DNA of 64,000 nt from Hippophae tibetana (Eukaryota > Streptophyta > Magnoliopsida > Rosales > Elaeagnaceae): the NCBI GenBank assembly GCA_037013495.1, contig CM072812.1, positions 38,437,001 to 38,501,000 of the forward strand, given 5' to 3'. The notes under the pieces were generated by a model that searched no databases, was not told where the DNA came from, and saw nothing but the letters and a program-made list of their open reading frames with translations. Numbering within the stretch: the stretch's first letter is position 1; every line of letters starts with the position of its first letter. Shown here one piece after another: positions 11,930-22,454 of the stretch. The position numbers and the translations under genes are program-made.

Positions 11930-12660
11930 ATTGGTGTTCATTTGACTTGGATTCATTGAACGCATGTATGGATAATTTTTTTATTTTATTTGAAATGAAC
12001 GTTTTCTTGCATATACCACAACTTAATGAATTTATATGGTTATTTTGAAAAGCTTGTATGGTTATTTCTTGAGGTGAAATCCTAGGTATTGCTTAGATAG
12101 AAAAGGAATTTAGGCCATCTATGAATTGTTTTATCCTTTCTTGCCACCAATGTTTTCTTATTCTCAATCTCCCCTCTTAAGCCTTTACGTTATTCCTTCA
12201 TTTCTTTGCACTTATTGGCTTAGCCCAAATGATAAATTCCACTTACCTTACACACTTTCAGTTGAGTTTCAATTTTGTTAATTATTGAACCTATTTGTTT
12301 TGGGATTGTTTGTGTTATCCTCACGTTTAAAGAAAAAGAAAAAGAAAGAAAAAGAGGAGGAAAAAGAGAGGTATTAGCATATGTATGCTAAGACATAAAA
12401 GAAAAATATTCCATGTTTGGGAATGTGCGTTTTTGAAATTTTAGAAGTAGAAGAAAAATAATCTAAGTTTAAAGGTTTACTACTTATGGTTGTGAGATCA
12501 TTGATTATGTAAGTTTTCATAAGCTAAAGGTGTACCTAAACTTAAATATCTCTTTTCTTGTACCCAATAGTTGGCCTTTCATTACAGGCATTAAAAGATC
12601 AATTGATTTTTTCTAAGCTTGCACTTACATTAATGAAAAAAAGGGCTAAAAGTAGGCATA
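11930..12660 (+). other. Athila 'env-region'-like non-coding fragment
   Basis: CTTGAGGTGAAATCCTA followed after about 25 bases by TTTAGGCC (12067-12117) matches the minus strand of the 42-kb Athila element near 42.23-42.28 kb, in the same order and spacing. Further downstream both have an A-rich GAAAAAGAAA tract, TATGTATGCT and AAGCTAAAGGTG. Overall similarity is patchy, so the extent is approximate. It may represent an ancient insertion or chimerism in the non-coding element. Confidence 0.45.
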
Positions 12661-13031
12661 TGATGTTGGGTTCTACTTGAGTCTATATTTCTATTTGCTT
12701 GGTTCGCATAAGCATATCACAATGGCATAAAGAATAAGCAAGTTTAACATATCACATACAAAGCATTTTATCAATAATTTAGTCATACCCTTACATGAAT
12801 GCATCACAGATTGATGGCCTTGTGGATATTTATGTGGAATGTAATGTTAAATCTCTAATGACCCTCTAGTCCTTTGAACATTCTTAGTTTACTTCCCTAT
12901 TTTGTATTACTTGTTTTTCAACTTTGTGTAGTTTCTTCTATTTTGGAGGAGTTTCGATAGGATGCACAACATGTTCATTGCCACATATGCATACTTTTAG
13001 GATGAGAGTTGTGTGTCTTTTGCATAGTGCT

Positions 13032-14641
13032 AGGGGGAGTCCTATGTGTGTTTGGCATCCTTTTTTTTATTCTATTTATGAGTTTATACTATGTCGATGT
13101 GTTCTTATGATGCTCCCTTCTTCTTTACATCACTTTACAGGAACTATACATGAATAGGATTGTTAGCATGACTTGTTGCATAGATTAGTTACAATCTCTT
13201 ATTTCACGTGTCTTCCTATGTGTTTACCTACATCCTTGTTATAATAAGTTATTGCGTGTTTATTGCTTGTAGTTGATAGCCTGGCATTTGTCGTTGGAAT
13301 TCATGACATATGTTTTCTTTGGTAGACTGGGATGTCTTTTGGTATGTGCACATATTATGAGGTGAGGTTATAGGATTGAATACACCCAAGTGTTAATAGG
13401 GGAAGATAGTTGAATCACTAGGAGTGTGCTAACTTGGAAGATAGTTGGAAACCTAGTCAACTGTTTCTTACGAATCCACTGACATATTTAAGTCATATTG
13501 AATTTTGGGAAAAGATTATTGAGTCAATAAGAGTGTGCCAACTTGGAAGATTATTGGACTCTTAGTCAATGTCTTCTTTTAGATTCATTGACACATTTAT
13601 GTGCCATTAGTGTTTTACTACCCATCCAGTCAATGTGTTGTATACATATTGTAAAGCCCTTTATGCCTTCCCATAACATGTATAGATGTGGGGATCCATT
13701 CTATGTATCCTATTAGGAAGATGTTTTGTGTCTGCACTACTTTTGACTTATCTATGCATTCAGGTTGTTGTTTATTACATCCATTTATCTTGCTATTGTC
13801 TTTGTGTTATTCATTGTATTTCTCGCTTAACTCTATGTGTTGTTTCTTTTTATATTTGCTTTAATCTTCTTTGATGTGTTGCATGAGCGCTAGGATTATT
13901 TCTTTTTTGTTTAACTTCTTTCCTTCAAATAGTGGTGTAGTATGTTGTATACTCTTTGTGTGTTTGCTTTGACTTTCCATGTCAAAAAGTTGGATAAATG
14001 TGCATAATTTGTGTTTGTTTGTGCCTTGTGTTTACTTGTTATATGGAGTGGTGAGTATAATCTTCACTATCTTATGTTTATCTAATATGCATACACATAG
14101 GGGGAGTGTTACATATGTTCAGGGGGAGTTTGCATATTTGTGTTGCATGAAGATTATGTAGTTTACATATTTATCTTGCATGTATATTGTGTAGTTTGCA
14201 TATTTGTATTGCATATAAATAGTATTTGTTTGTGCTACATGTTAACTGTGCTTAGCCTATCATGTATGCCTGTATAGTGGTAACGCGATAATATTTGGAT
14301 ATACTACATGCTATTTTTGTATGATACGTCCAATGGGTATGTGTTTGTTATGTGAGTGCATGTTACAAGTGTTAATTGCTTCAAGTGTATTGTCTGTAGT
14401 AGTGCTGGATCATTGCATCTCAATAGTGATAAAGGTTGGATGAGTTAATACATGAAGTTGGTTGGAGCACAAAAGATTGATGCATTTCCTTTAGGTGTGT
14501 TTTTTTGAATTTAGATATGTGTCGATATTTTATTCATGCGAACAAACATTATTAGGTCATCTTTATGATCATCTCATGATAGATATGTGTCTGTATGTAG
14601 TTGAACAATGTTTTGGTACAAAAAACTAAAGGGGGAGAAGG
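13032..14641 (+). promoter_or_regulatory. Four GGGGGAG polypurine tracts, the last being the PPT
   Basis: GGGGGAG occurs near 13033, at 14100-14106, at 14122-14128, and as AAAGGGGGAGAAGG at 14628-14641 directly before the 3' LTR. The last is the primer for plus-strand synthesis. Multiple polypurine tracts upstream of the 3' LTR are a known trait of Sireviruses. Confidence 0.65.
13400..13612. repeat. 109-bp imperfect tandem duplication
   Basis: GAGTGTGCT(A/C)AACTTGGAAGAT-like sequence occurs at 13422 and 13531 (spacing 109), with flanking matches GATTCAYTGACA.ATTTA on both units. The units are about three-quarters identical by eye. Confidence 0.7.
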
Positions 14642-16426
14642 TAAGTTCTATTGTACTCATGTTTGTGTGTTAAATTCTCATGTATAAAACACGATGTTAG
14701 TTTATTTTACTTAATATATGTTTTCCTCTGTGTAAGGTGGGTTATTACAGATCAATAATTCGCACAAAAACATAATTAGGTACACTTTGTATGCGAGCAT
14801 ATTTACACACATCTTGGTTTGGTTTTTGTAGTATGCATGTTAGGTAAAGTGTTGGTTTTCAGGGAGTGAGTGTGCAAGTAAGCCAACGTTTTTACTCATC
14901 GACATACACCTCGCCACAAGTGGTGGCAAGGTTGGTTGGGGCTTTAGGAATTTTTATAAATACTCACCATTTCTTCTTGTTTGATATCCAAAAAAGTGGT
15001 ATTAATGCTTTATCAAAATTCATATATTTTCTTTCTATTTCCAAATCACTAATATCTTGTGTATTGCTTGGTATTAGTGATTTGTGATTATGTGAGCAAA
15101 ACCATGCTTGTGAGTGTTAAGTACTCAATACGTTATTTGTGAGTAAGTTATATGTGAGCAAAATCATGTCTTATGTGAGCCATATGTTGGTTGATGGTTG
15201 CATTTACACAACATTTTCTTATTCATTTTACACATTAGTGGTCTTTAGTTACTAATTACACCACTTTGGATGGTGTGGCCTTTGGAGGTGAGTCGGGTTT
15301 GTGTGTCAAACTTGGTTGTTGCGGAGACAAGAAGCGAGAGTAGCAATAAGTAGTTAGGGTATGTGTCCCAATTGATAAAGGTATTTAGGTTTACTTTTAT
15401 ATCGAATTGCATCTATTTATTATTTTTAGTGGATTCTTTGCTATTGAGCGGTTGCTTAAAGCAACCCGAGGATGTTAATATATAGATAGGGTTTCTAGGT
15501 AGGTTTAGCTGGTTATATTTATTGTTATGTGTACTTGAATGTGTGGCCAGTACAATCAGAGTTTAAATGGTATATGTTTCTACATATTGAAATTTATAGT
15601 CTAATTAGAAAGCTTTTATTGTTTATTGCATGCTTTCTGTTTATTGATTATATATATATATATATTGGTACTATGATTTTATCAGTTGTGTGCTTACCTA
15701 TTAGATTTATGCATGATCAGATTACGTCTTAGTCTAATCTGAGTATCTAACTTGTATGAACCAACATACTAGATGTAGATTTTGATGAAAAACATATTTT
15801 CTATATATTATTGCATGCTTTCTTTCCTTTCTATGTAGCTTGCCTATAACTTTCTAATCATTGCTTATCCTATAGTAAATTAATCTACCTACTCCCTAAT
15901 TATATTATATTACTCATGTTTGTTTTATGCATGTGAGTCTCTAAGGAGTATATATCTCCTTACCCTAGTTGTACTCCATATGTCAAACTCTTTATTTGGT
16001 TTGCTATGAGATAATAATAATCATTTATCAAATATGTTCCCATGTATAAAGTCTTGGAGTGATTGAAAATCCTTTATTGTTTTGTATGCATTCTTATCTC
16101 ACTTGCTATTAGTTGTTTGCCATGCATGAGTTTGTTGCTAATTTGGACAAGAGCTTGTGAGACATACCATCACTGGTGTGTTTACCACAATTAGTTCTTT
16201 CTTAATGCTTGTTTTTTCATTTTGTTAGATTAAACATGTTATTTTGTACTTTCACTGTGTTAATTACTCAATTCACATTGTAAGGTCTACTTAATCGAAT
16301 TGATATAGAGTTCATGTAAAGATTCTATAGATGAGAATTTTTACCCCTCATCTAAAACCTAGTTACCTATTTGAGTTGGAAAAATAACTACCTTAGTGTA
16401 AGTGATTCTACGTATAAGGATCTTTA
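14642..16426 (+). repeat. 3' LTR of the Sirevirus-like element
   Basis: Begins right after the polypurine tract (TAAGTTCTATTGTACT) and ends near GGATCTTTA, matching the 5' LTR end GGAAATCTTCA. It contains a (TA)n run near 15648-15665 that the 5' LTR lacks. An imperfect copy of the 9-bp-stem hairpin lies at 14909-14931. Confidence 0.8.
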
Positions 16427-16429
16427 GAT

Positions 16430-17200
16430 ATTATTGCAAGTACAAAAATCACATATACTCACACCAAAGTCATAGAAAATTGTGTCTTACGACACCCTAT
16501 TTGTATCAATTGTTACATTCTTAATTAATTTGAATAAACGGGCCATATAACGGCTTTTATTAGCTATTCTAATTGTTTTTATCTTGGACTTGTACAATCT
16601 TTAACATGCCCCCATCTTAACGAGAACCCATTGTTTATGTGAATCGCTAATAGGATGCTTTTGTTACATTGGTGCATTAAAACTGTTAATTACACTTAAA
16701 TATATATTCTAACTAAACTATGTAATAAGAAAAATATGAATTTTGTATATTGCCGTGATCAATTCAAGATTTTGTCTTTTTTTTTCATCAATTACTTTTC
16801 CCTAATTCGTTATTATAATGGGTATATGCTCTCTTGTAATAACTTAATAAGTAGATGCAAATTGGATTGATTTTTTACCTATTGTTTGTCCCCTTTTGTT
16901 GAACACAACTTCCACAGGTATAGGTTGACCTACAGTTTATATTCCCATTTTAGTAGCTCCTCGTTTCCTTTTCTTCTTGGAACTTGTATCCATTTAGTTT
17001 CACATATCTTGCTCTGATGTGTTTTGCATCTCCTACTCTTCTTAGTTAAGCATATTCTCTTCGGTAGATGGAGCTGTAGAAAATGAGAGCTTTGATTTGA
17101 AATATCAATATATTTATTTCTTTCGAAGCTTGCACAGATAATAGTTTAGCTTTTCTCACTCCTATTTCTTTTACTTTTCTTGGTAACCTTGATATGAAAA
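16430..17200 (-). pseudogene. CACTA accessory protein (Transposase_24 type), N-terminal part
   Basis: Reading leftwards from about 17.2 kb the minus strand gives LPRKVKEIGVRKAKLLSVQA, then RARYVKLNGYKFQEEKETR, and near 16.92-16.80 kb EVVFNKRGQTIGKKSIQFAS followed by VITRERI. The N..GQ.IG....F.S..G...R pattern is the hallmark of the N-terminal half of plant CACTA Transposase_24 proteins. Frames change and stops occur. The gene stops at 16430, the right edge of the Sirevirus-like element, and resumes at 8828 on its other side, consistent with insertion into one gene. No LTR or tpase (TNP2) domain was found next to it. Confidence 0.55.
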
Positions 17201-17823
17201 TTAAAAAAAATTATGAAAAAACACTATTAGAAACCTTAATTAGGAAGCAAACAGATAGAAATTCGATAAAATATTGCATAAAAAATAAAGTGATCATGTA
17301 TTACATATCTTCTTGATATGCATCTTGTATCTTGATGCTTAAAGATTAAAAAGTAAGCTGTAACTAACACAAGATATGAATATTACACAAAATTTTCATC
17401 GAAAACTTATTTGACAATATTAGTTGCAAGTGAATATAACAATATTAAGCAAACTAAATAATTAAGTAACATGTCCAACAAACCCGGAAAAAAAAGTATA
17501 CGATAAAAGCTCACAAGTGGCATGTTGAGCTTGTAATGTAACAGTGGCACCTTCATCATCCAATTCCATTTCTTGAAAGGCTAATGCTCGCATCACAAAT
17601 AGGCCTGATCAAGAATCAAATAATTATTTTTAACAAGTCATCTGCTTTGATTAGTGATTTGGGGTTGAATGAAATGTTGCTGTCTATGAAATTATGATAT
17701 ATCAGTTTACAAATCGGTTCATAAATGCTAGAGTCTGGCTTTACAAACCTATGATAGAAAAAAGGTACAAACAAGAGTTTGGAGATTCTTCTGAAGATTC
17801 AAATCCCTTGGTTAGCGGTAATT
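17201..17823. other. Unassigned AT-rich DNA with one coding-like stretch
   Basis: No gene recognised. One minus-strand stretch at about 17468-17599 translates as FVMRALAFQEMELDDEGATV then TLQAQHATCEL, unusually protein-like for this neighbourhood, but is only about 43 codons long and has no recognised homologue. It may be the tail of an exon or of the adjacent CACTA gene. Confidence 0.3.
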
Positions 17824-18910
17824 GATGTAGAAAAATTTGATAATCAAAGTTTATATGTATAAAAGCTCACAAGTATATGAATCACTTATAATAAACAATA
17901 AGTATACTTCCAAGATTATCTCTCAAGAAATTATAGTAATTTTAAAAAATTAAATTATTTTCTAATTCGGTTAAGAAAAATAAGTTCTAAACATTCTAAC
18001 AAAATATTATTTGATGAAATAAAATTGTAGATTCTAAATTAAATTATATCTAAAGAAAACAAGTAAATTAAAGCAATGAATTTAACTATAACCAAACCTA
18101 AGGGATATCTGATTACAAAGAAAAATAAAAAAATATAACAATAAAATTATCATTTTTTGATAAAAACGATTAAAGACTTCTAAATACATTATGTAACTTT
18201 TTAGATCATCTATACAATTAAAGGATTTTTTTCTCTCGGTATCGGTAGATGAGGGTAGAATGGATAACCTAAATTAATAAGAAAAGTCCATTGACCTAAT
18301 TTTATCAAATGAAATCTGGAAAACCTAACACAATATAATGTTGTATTTACAAGGAAAGTCACTAATAGGAGTTCGAAGCCAGAAAATAACATCGCGTGCC
18401 GCAAAATGCCTATTATTGCATCGCGACATGAAGCTGTAACATGTTCGCACAATTCAACTAGAAAAGACTGTGTCGCGATATACATTATTTCTAGCCTGCA
18501 ACATTAAATGTTTAACGTGACCAATATGTTATCCCGAGAGCTAACACAAATGCTTTTGCTAAACCCAATAAAAAGACTTAGAATGCTCCTTTTTGACCGA
18601 AGTGTGATTTTTAAAGGAAAACCACAAAGTAAATATTTCAAGATCTATGTAAAAAAATGCATGCATTGGTCTTACTAAATTTACTACAGTAAAACTATTT
18701 ATGATGTGTTCTTCAAGATCGATATTAACCTTGACGAGTTAATCCAATCATTATCTATTGCAAGCTTGAAGTAACCTAATTATTATAAATTATACGCATA
18801 TTTCATGAGAAAAATGCAAAATACCACAAAATAATGAAAACATATATGTTTAAGCACCAAAAGAAAAAGAATAATACGTTCAAGTATATATGTACATTGA
18901 GAGGTTCACA
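17824..18910 (-). mobile_element. Possible Ty3-type LTR fragment (minus strand)
   Basis: The left part reads on the minus strand as the end of Athila/Tat-like LTRs: TTGAGAGATAATCTTGGAAG, then TATACTTATTG and ATACTTGTGAGC, ending TACATCA. A GC-richer block with TCGCGACA-type sequence lies at 18380-18480, as in the U3 part of such LTRs. The right edge is uncertain, and no internal domain is attached. GGTAAT flanks both proposed ends (17818, 18914), but the right terminus is not canonical. Confidence 0.35.
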
Positions 18911-19139
18911 ACTGTTGGTAATTTTGTAGACATAATTTTCATATTATAACCTCTTTACTATTAAGACTTCTCATAACAAATATAAAGACCACATGTACTG
19001 CATCTTAGTTACAATGCTCCAATGACTTATATTCAGGTACCGTTCTTACATATTTAAATGCATTTAGTATAGTTTCTTGGTTGAATGAAGCCTGAAATTG
19101 TATGATAAAGTTATAAGGTTTTTTAGTTTGAGGGATAAA

Positions 19140-20070
19140 TCTGTAATTGATTCTACTTTAATTCTCCCATCTCTGCAAAAAAAAAAAAAAAATTAAATGC
19201 ACCAATTTTGCATAAGGGATCAATCCCATTTATAGATGGATCGATCCCCTTTGAAAGGATTGATTTGATTTTGATCCTTAATCGATCGTGTTTATTCTAT
19301 ATAATTTTTAAAATAAGGTATGGAGAATGGGTTTGATTTGTACCTGAGATAGATCAATCCCTCGTCTTGTTGGTGTAACTTATTTTTGGGAGGGATCGAT
19401 CCATCTCATAGAGGAATCAATCCCACTATTGGGAATGGATAAATTTCATCTTCTTTTATTCATTTTTTAGTCACAATCAACTGCCAACTACCTATCAAAT
19501 CATAACACATCATATGAGTGACATTTTTCTTTTTAGGTTTTCTATAAATACATTACTCATCTCTCACAATTACAAGCACACAACTATAGGAGCACAAGGT
19601 CTTAACAATTAGTTTCTCTACATTTCTTCTTCTTTATGTAGGCTTAATACATTATATCATCTAAAATATTTACTTGATGGATGGGTACGTTAGCTTGAGG
19701 TGAGTTGATTGAAACGTCGATCCACATTCGTTTACCTACCTTGGATATATTGTAAAGAAGAGACCAATGACTCGTAAGTAAAATATACAGGGCCATTATT
19801 ACTATAAGGGTAGTATAAGACCTCTTGTACTTGAACATTAATTATTTTTTCATAGTAGATAACTTAGGTGGTCCTAGTGAGCCATTGGTTTTCGTCTTAG
19901 GTCGTGTTGACTTAGGTTATTTTCACCTAAAATCGTGTGTCATTTACTTAATTTCACATTTACTATTGATTTGCAATTGTATGTTTGGCGAAATTAGTTT
20001 ATTGATTTGGATTCTTAAAGTTTTTAAAATAATTTATTCACCCTTTTAAGATTATTAGTTCCATTTTATA
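19140..20070 (+). mobile_element. Copia-like LTR fragment with GGATCGATCC repeats
   Basis: Ordered features resemble a Copia LTR: a repeat-rich upstream part, a TATA box (TCTATAAATACA near 19540) and a distal ATTTATTCACCCTTTTAAG signature near 20030-20050, where many plant Copia LTRs have AATTCACCCCC. No primer site or internal domain follows; it may be a solo or truncated LTR. The reading frames in it are unsupported. Confidence 0.4.
19215..19430. promoter_or_regulatory. Cluster of GGATCGATCC-type palindromes
   Basis: Variants of GGGATCRATCCC occur about six times: GGGATCAATCCC at 19218, GGATCGATCCC near 19238, AGATCAATCCC near 19352, GGGATCGATCCA near 19393, GGAATCAATCCC near 19412, with partial copies between. 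They lie 100-330 bases upstream of the TATA box. Confidence 0.55.
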
Positions 20071-20079
20071 ACTTTCATA

Positions 20080-20247
20080 CATGATAGCAACATTTAAACA
20101 TATTTATAAGATATAGAGATGTAACTAGCATAGTAAAATAATGAAAATTTAAATATCCACAAACATGATAGCAACATTTAAACATATTTATAAGATATAG
20201 AGATGTAACTAGCATAGTAAAATAATGAAAATTTAAATATCCACAAA
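20080..20247. repeat. Perfect 84-bp tandem duplication
   Basis: ATGATAGCAACATTTAAACA starts at 20081 and again at 20165, and I see no difference between the two units through CCACAAAC. The lack of divergence implies a recent event. Confidence 0.95.
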
Positions 20248-20347
20248 CAAGAAATTACAGGAAATTTTATATCCTTTAACTAGAAGAAATATGTCCTGTT
20301 GATAAATGTATAACAATAAAATATCCTATCAAAGATGATAAGTATGC

Positions 20348-21431
20348 ACTACTACAAAAAGGGTTATTAAAGTTGGCTAAAAATCGACTTTAGGCCAACA
20401 AACTGACTTTAAATGAAATGACTTAAAATTTAAAGTCGGTTCAACGCGTGAACTAATTTTACGTTTACAATCGATTCACGTGATGAACCGATTTTACGTT
20501 TAAAGTCAGTTCATACGGTGAATCGACTTTAAATTTTATTTATTTATTTATTTATTTTAAAAAACTTTACTCATTTTCTATTATACTCAAATTAAAACCT
20601 ATATTTGATCACTAAATAATAATAGAAAAAAATAAAATCAGTTTAACAAATAGTTTAAATAATACAAATAATTGAAAAATAAAATATTAATTAATAGTAG
20701 AAAAATTATGATGCTGTTATTCTATGTTATTCAAGATCATCATATTCTTCTCCTCATGTTATAATACAAACCTACATATATAATACAAAAATCTATACAC
20801 ATAAATAATAACACATAATAACATAAATACAAAAATATATACACAAATAATAAAACATAATAATAGAAATACAAAAATTTATATACATAAATAATAACAC
20901 AATAATAGAAAAAATATGAATAATAAGTGCGTAAGATTAATAGAAATACTTACAAGAGTAAATAAAGTGACAAAATGAAGAAAATGAAGAAAAAATCGTG
21001 TTTTGTAAGTGAGAAATGAGTATAATTTTTTCGAGTATTTTGCTCAAAAAATAGGAGACCTAAAAGATTAGTTAGAGAGAAAGAAAACCCACTAACCGGC
21101 GTTGGAATTGGTGGTCATAGGTGGCCGAAAAATGAGAAAGAGTGGAGGAGAAATGGAAGAGGTTTTGGGTTTTTGAGAGTTATACATCGCTTGGAATAGT
21201 TTCTGTCTAGCGAAGAAAGAAAAGAAAAGAATTTATCCACTTGTGTAGCGTCAGTTCTACGTGTCAACCGACGCTATCCACGTGTGTAGCGTCGGTTCCA
21301 GGTGTCAATCGATGCTACACTACGTGAATATCGTCGATTTTACACCGAACCGACTTTAAATTCATTAAAAGTTAGTTTTTTTCCAAAAACCGACTTTACA
21401 TATCAACTTAAATACCCCTTTTGTAGTAGTG
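20348..21431. mobile_element. Non-autonomous CACTA element, 1084 bp
   Basis: Ends are the inverted repeats CACTACTACAAAA (left) and TTTTGTAGTAGTG (right), flanked by the 3-bp direct repeat ATG (20345-20347 and 21432-21434), the target-duplication size of the CACTA superfamily. Subterminal regions repeat the motif AAAGTCGGTT and its complement many times, as expected for transposase-binding sites. A second repeated motif, TAGCGTCGGTT with ACGTGTCAACCGACGCTA, fills the right arm. No transposase is encoded, so movement would need an autonomous element elsewhere. Confidence 0.9.
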
Positions 21432-21689
21432 ATGGTAGAGATACTTATATTATACATGCTTCTTAGGTGAAAATAATTACAAAGATAATTTTTATCAATA
21501 GAGAAATAAGATAGTCATCATTATTATAATTTACACCTTCAATTTTTGGAAGTCGTTTCCTCACTTTTTTAGCACATCCTTGATAGTCGTTTACTTTGAG
21601 AACATAAGTAAAAGAACAAGCAACAATATATGAAAAGATTAAAATGAATTTTGACGCACAAACATAGAAAAGAGGTTGGCAACAAAAAT

Positions 21690-22443
21690 GGAGTAACTTT
21701 ATAAAAAATAATATATAAACAAATAAGTTAAGAATAAAATTATTTTATTGAAATTATAAATATACTAATATAAATATATGTATAAATTATAAATATAAAA
21801 TTTAAATAAAGTAAAGAATCAAGACCTATGTTTCATACACTGTTTTTAAGATAACTTTTTCGTTCACCGTGTGTGTTAAAGAATTACAAAAACTTATCTC
21901 CTATTATAAAATGATTAAATAATAATAAACTTACATCACAGTTTATTATTTTATGAACTTTTAAATGTCTGAACTCTATTGGAGGAACTTAACTCTAGAT
22001 AAAAAATAAAAAAATATTTTTTTCTTTTTTTTTCCCATGCTCTCCTTTTTCTTCTTCTTTTTCCTTCTATTCCCTTTCTCTAATTCATTTTCTCTTCTTC
22101 ACCTACTCTATTTTCTTTTGTTTTCTTTTCTCCTATGTTTTCTTCTTCTTTGTTTCTTTTTCTTTTCTTCGATAAGAAATGGATATATATATACCCATGA
22201 GCAAAGCATAATTAAAAGCTCTAAGAAACAGAAGAATCAATTCAGAAATGAAAAAAAGAGAAGAACAGAAGTAGAGCTTTAATTCAAAAACAAAAAATTT
22301 CATAAAGGAAAAAGAAAAGAAAGGAAGCATAATGGATAACTTTAGAATCGAAAAACTTTAGAAATGGAAAAATTAATTCATAAATGAATTAAGACGAAAA
22401 CATTTTTGATTTTAAAGCAATTTTAATTCACTAAATTTCAACA
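21690..22443 (-). repeat. 3' LTR of Copia element A (minus strand)
   Basis: Similar to 29.24-30.38 kb: shared GTTTCAYACA, TTAAGATAA.TTTTTCGTTCACC, AAAACTTATCT, ATTAAATAATAATAAA, a T/C-rich block, then TTCAGAAA.. and AATTCATAAATGAATTAAGAC. It begins on the minus strand with TGTTGAAATTTAG at 22443, directly after the polypurine tract at 22444-22454 (AGATGGGAGAT on the minus strand). The left edge is uncertain. Confidence 0.65.
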
Positions 22444-22454
22444 ATCTCCCATCT

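Larger units (their letters stand above)
10729..14627 (+). other. Internal region of the Sirevirus-like element, no coding sequence
   Basis: The 3.9 kb is T-rich on the plus strand (many TTTGTTTGT and TGTTGT runs) and I find no gag, protease, integrase or RT motif on either strand. Short frames here are products of base composition. Recognisable contents are an Athila-like stretch (11.93-12.66 kb), a 109-bp tandem duplication (13.4 kb) and repeated GGGGGAG tracts approaching the 3' LTR. Confidence 0.65.
8829..16426 (+). mobile_element. Non-coding Sirevirus-like LTR element (LARD-type)
   Basis: Two direct repeats of 1.8-1.9 kb (8829-10714 and 14642-16426) flank 3.9 kb of sequence. A primer-binding site TGGTATTAGAGC for initiator tRNA-Met follows the left repeat after two bases, and a polypurine tract AAAGGGGGAGAAGG precedes the right one, so this is a complete LTR-retrotransposon architecture. 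No gag or pol motif could be found on either strand inside, making it non-autonomous. A degraded relative at 60.1-61.5 kb does abut a Sirevirus-type gag, which points to the parent family. It splits the CACTA gene of 7.8-17.2 kb. Target duplications are not clear. LTR divergence is visible by eye, so the insertion is not recent. Confidence 0.8.

Noticed and set aside
10873..14161. Several Leu/Phe/Tyr/Cys-rich frames that look like transmembrane proteins
   Set aside because: The plus strand is T-rich throughout the non-coding retroelement interior; short hydrophobic frames follow from composition.
18210..18485. 91-codon minus-strand frame with a hydrophobic middle
   Set aside because: Lies in an LTR-like fragment, has no recognised motif and no coding context.
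17818..18919. GGTAAT on both sides as a target duplication for the LTR-like fragment
   Set aside because: The right terminus before GGTAAT is ACTGTT rather than a canonical CA end, and no terminal inverted repeat exists; likely coincidence.
22037..22282. Plus-strand frame rich in Phe/Leu/Ser resembling a membrane protein
   Set aside because: It is a T/C-rich tract within a Copia LTR; the same tract yields similar frames in the other LTR (29.94-30.25 kb).
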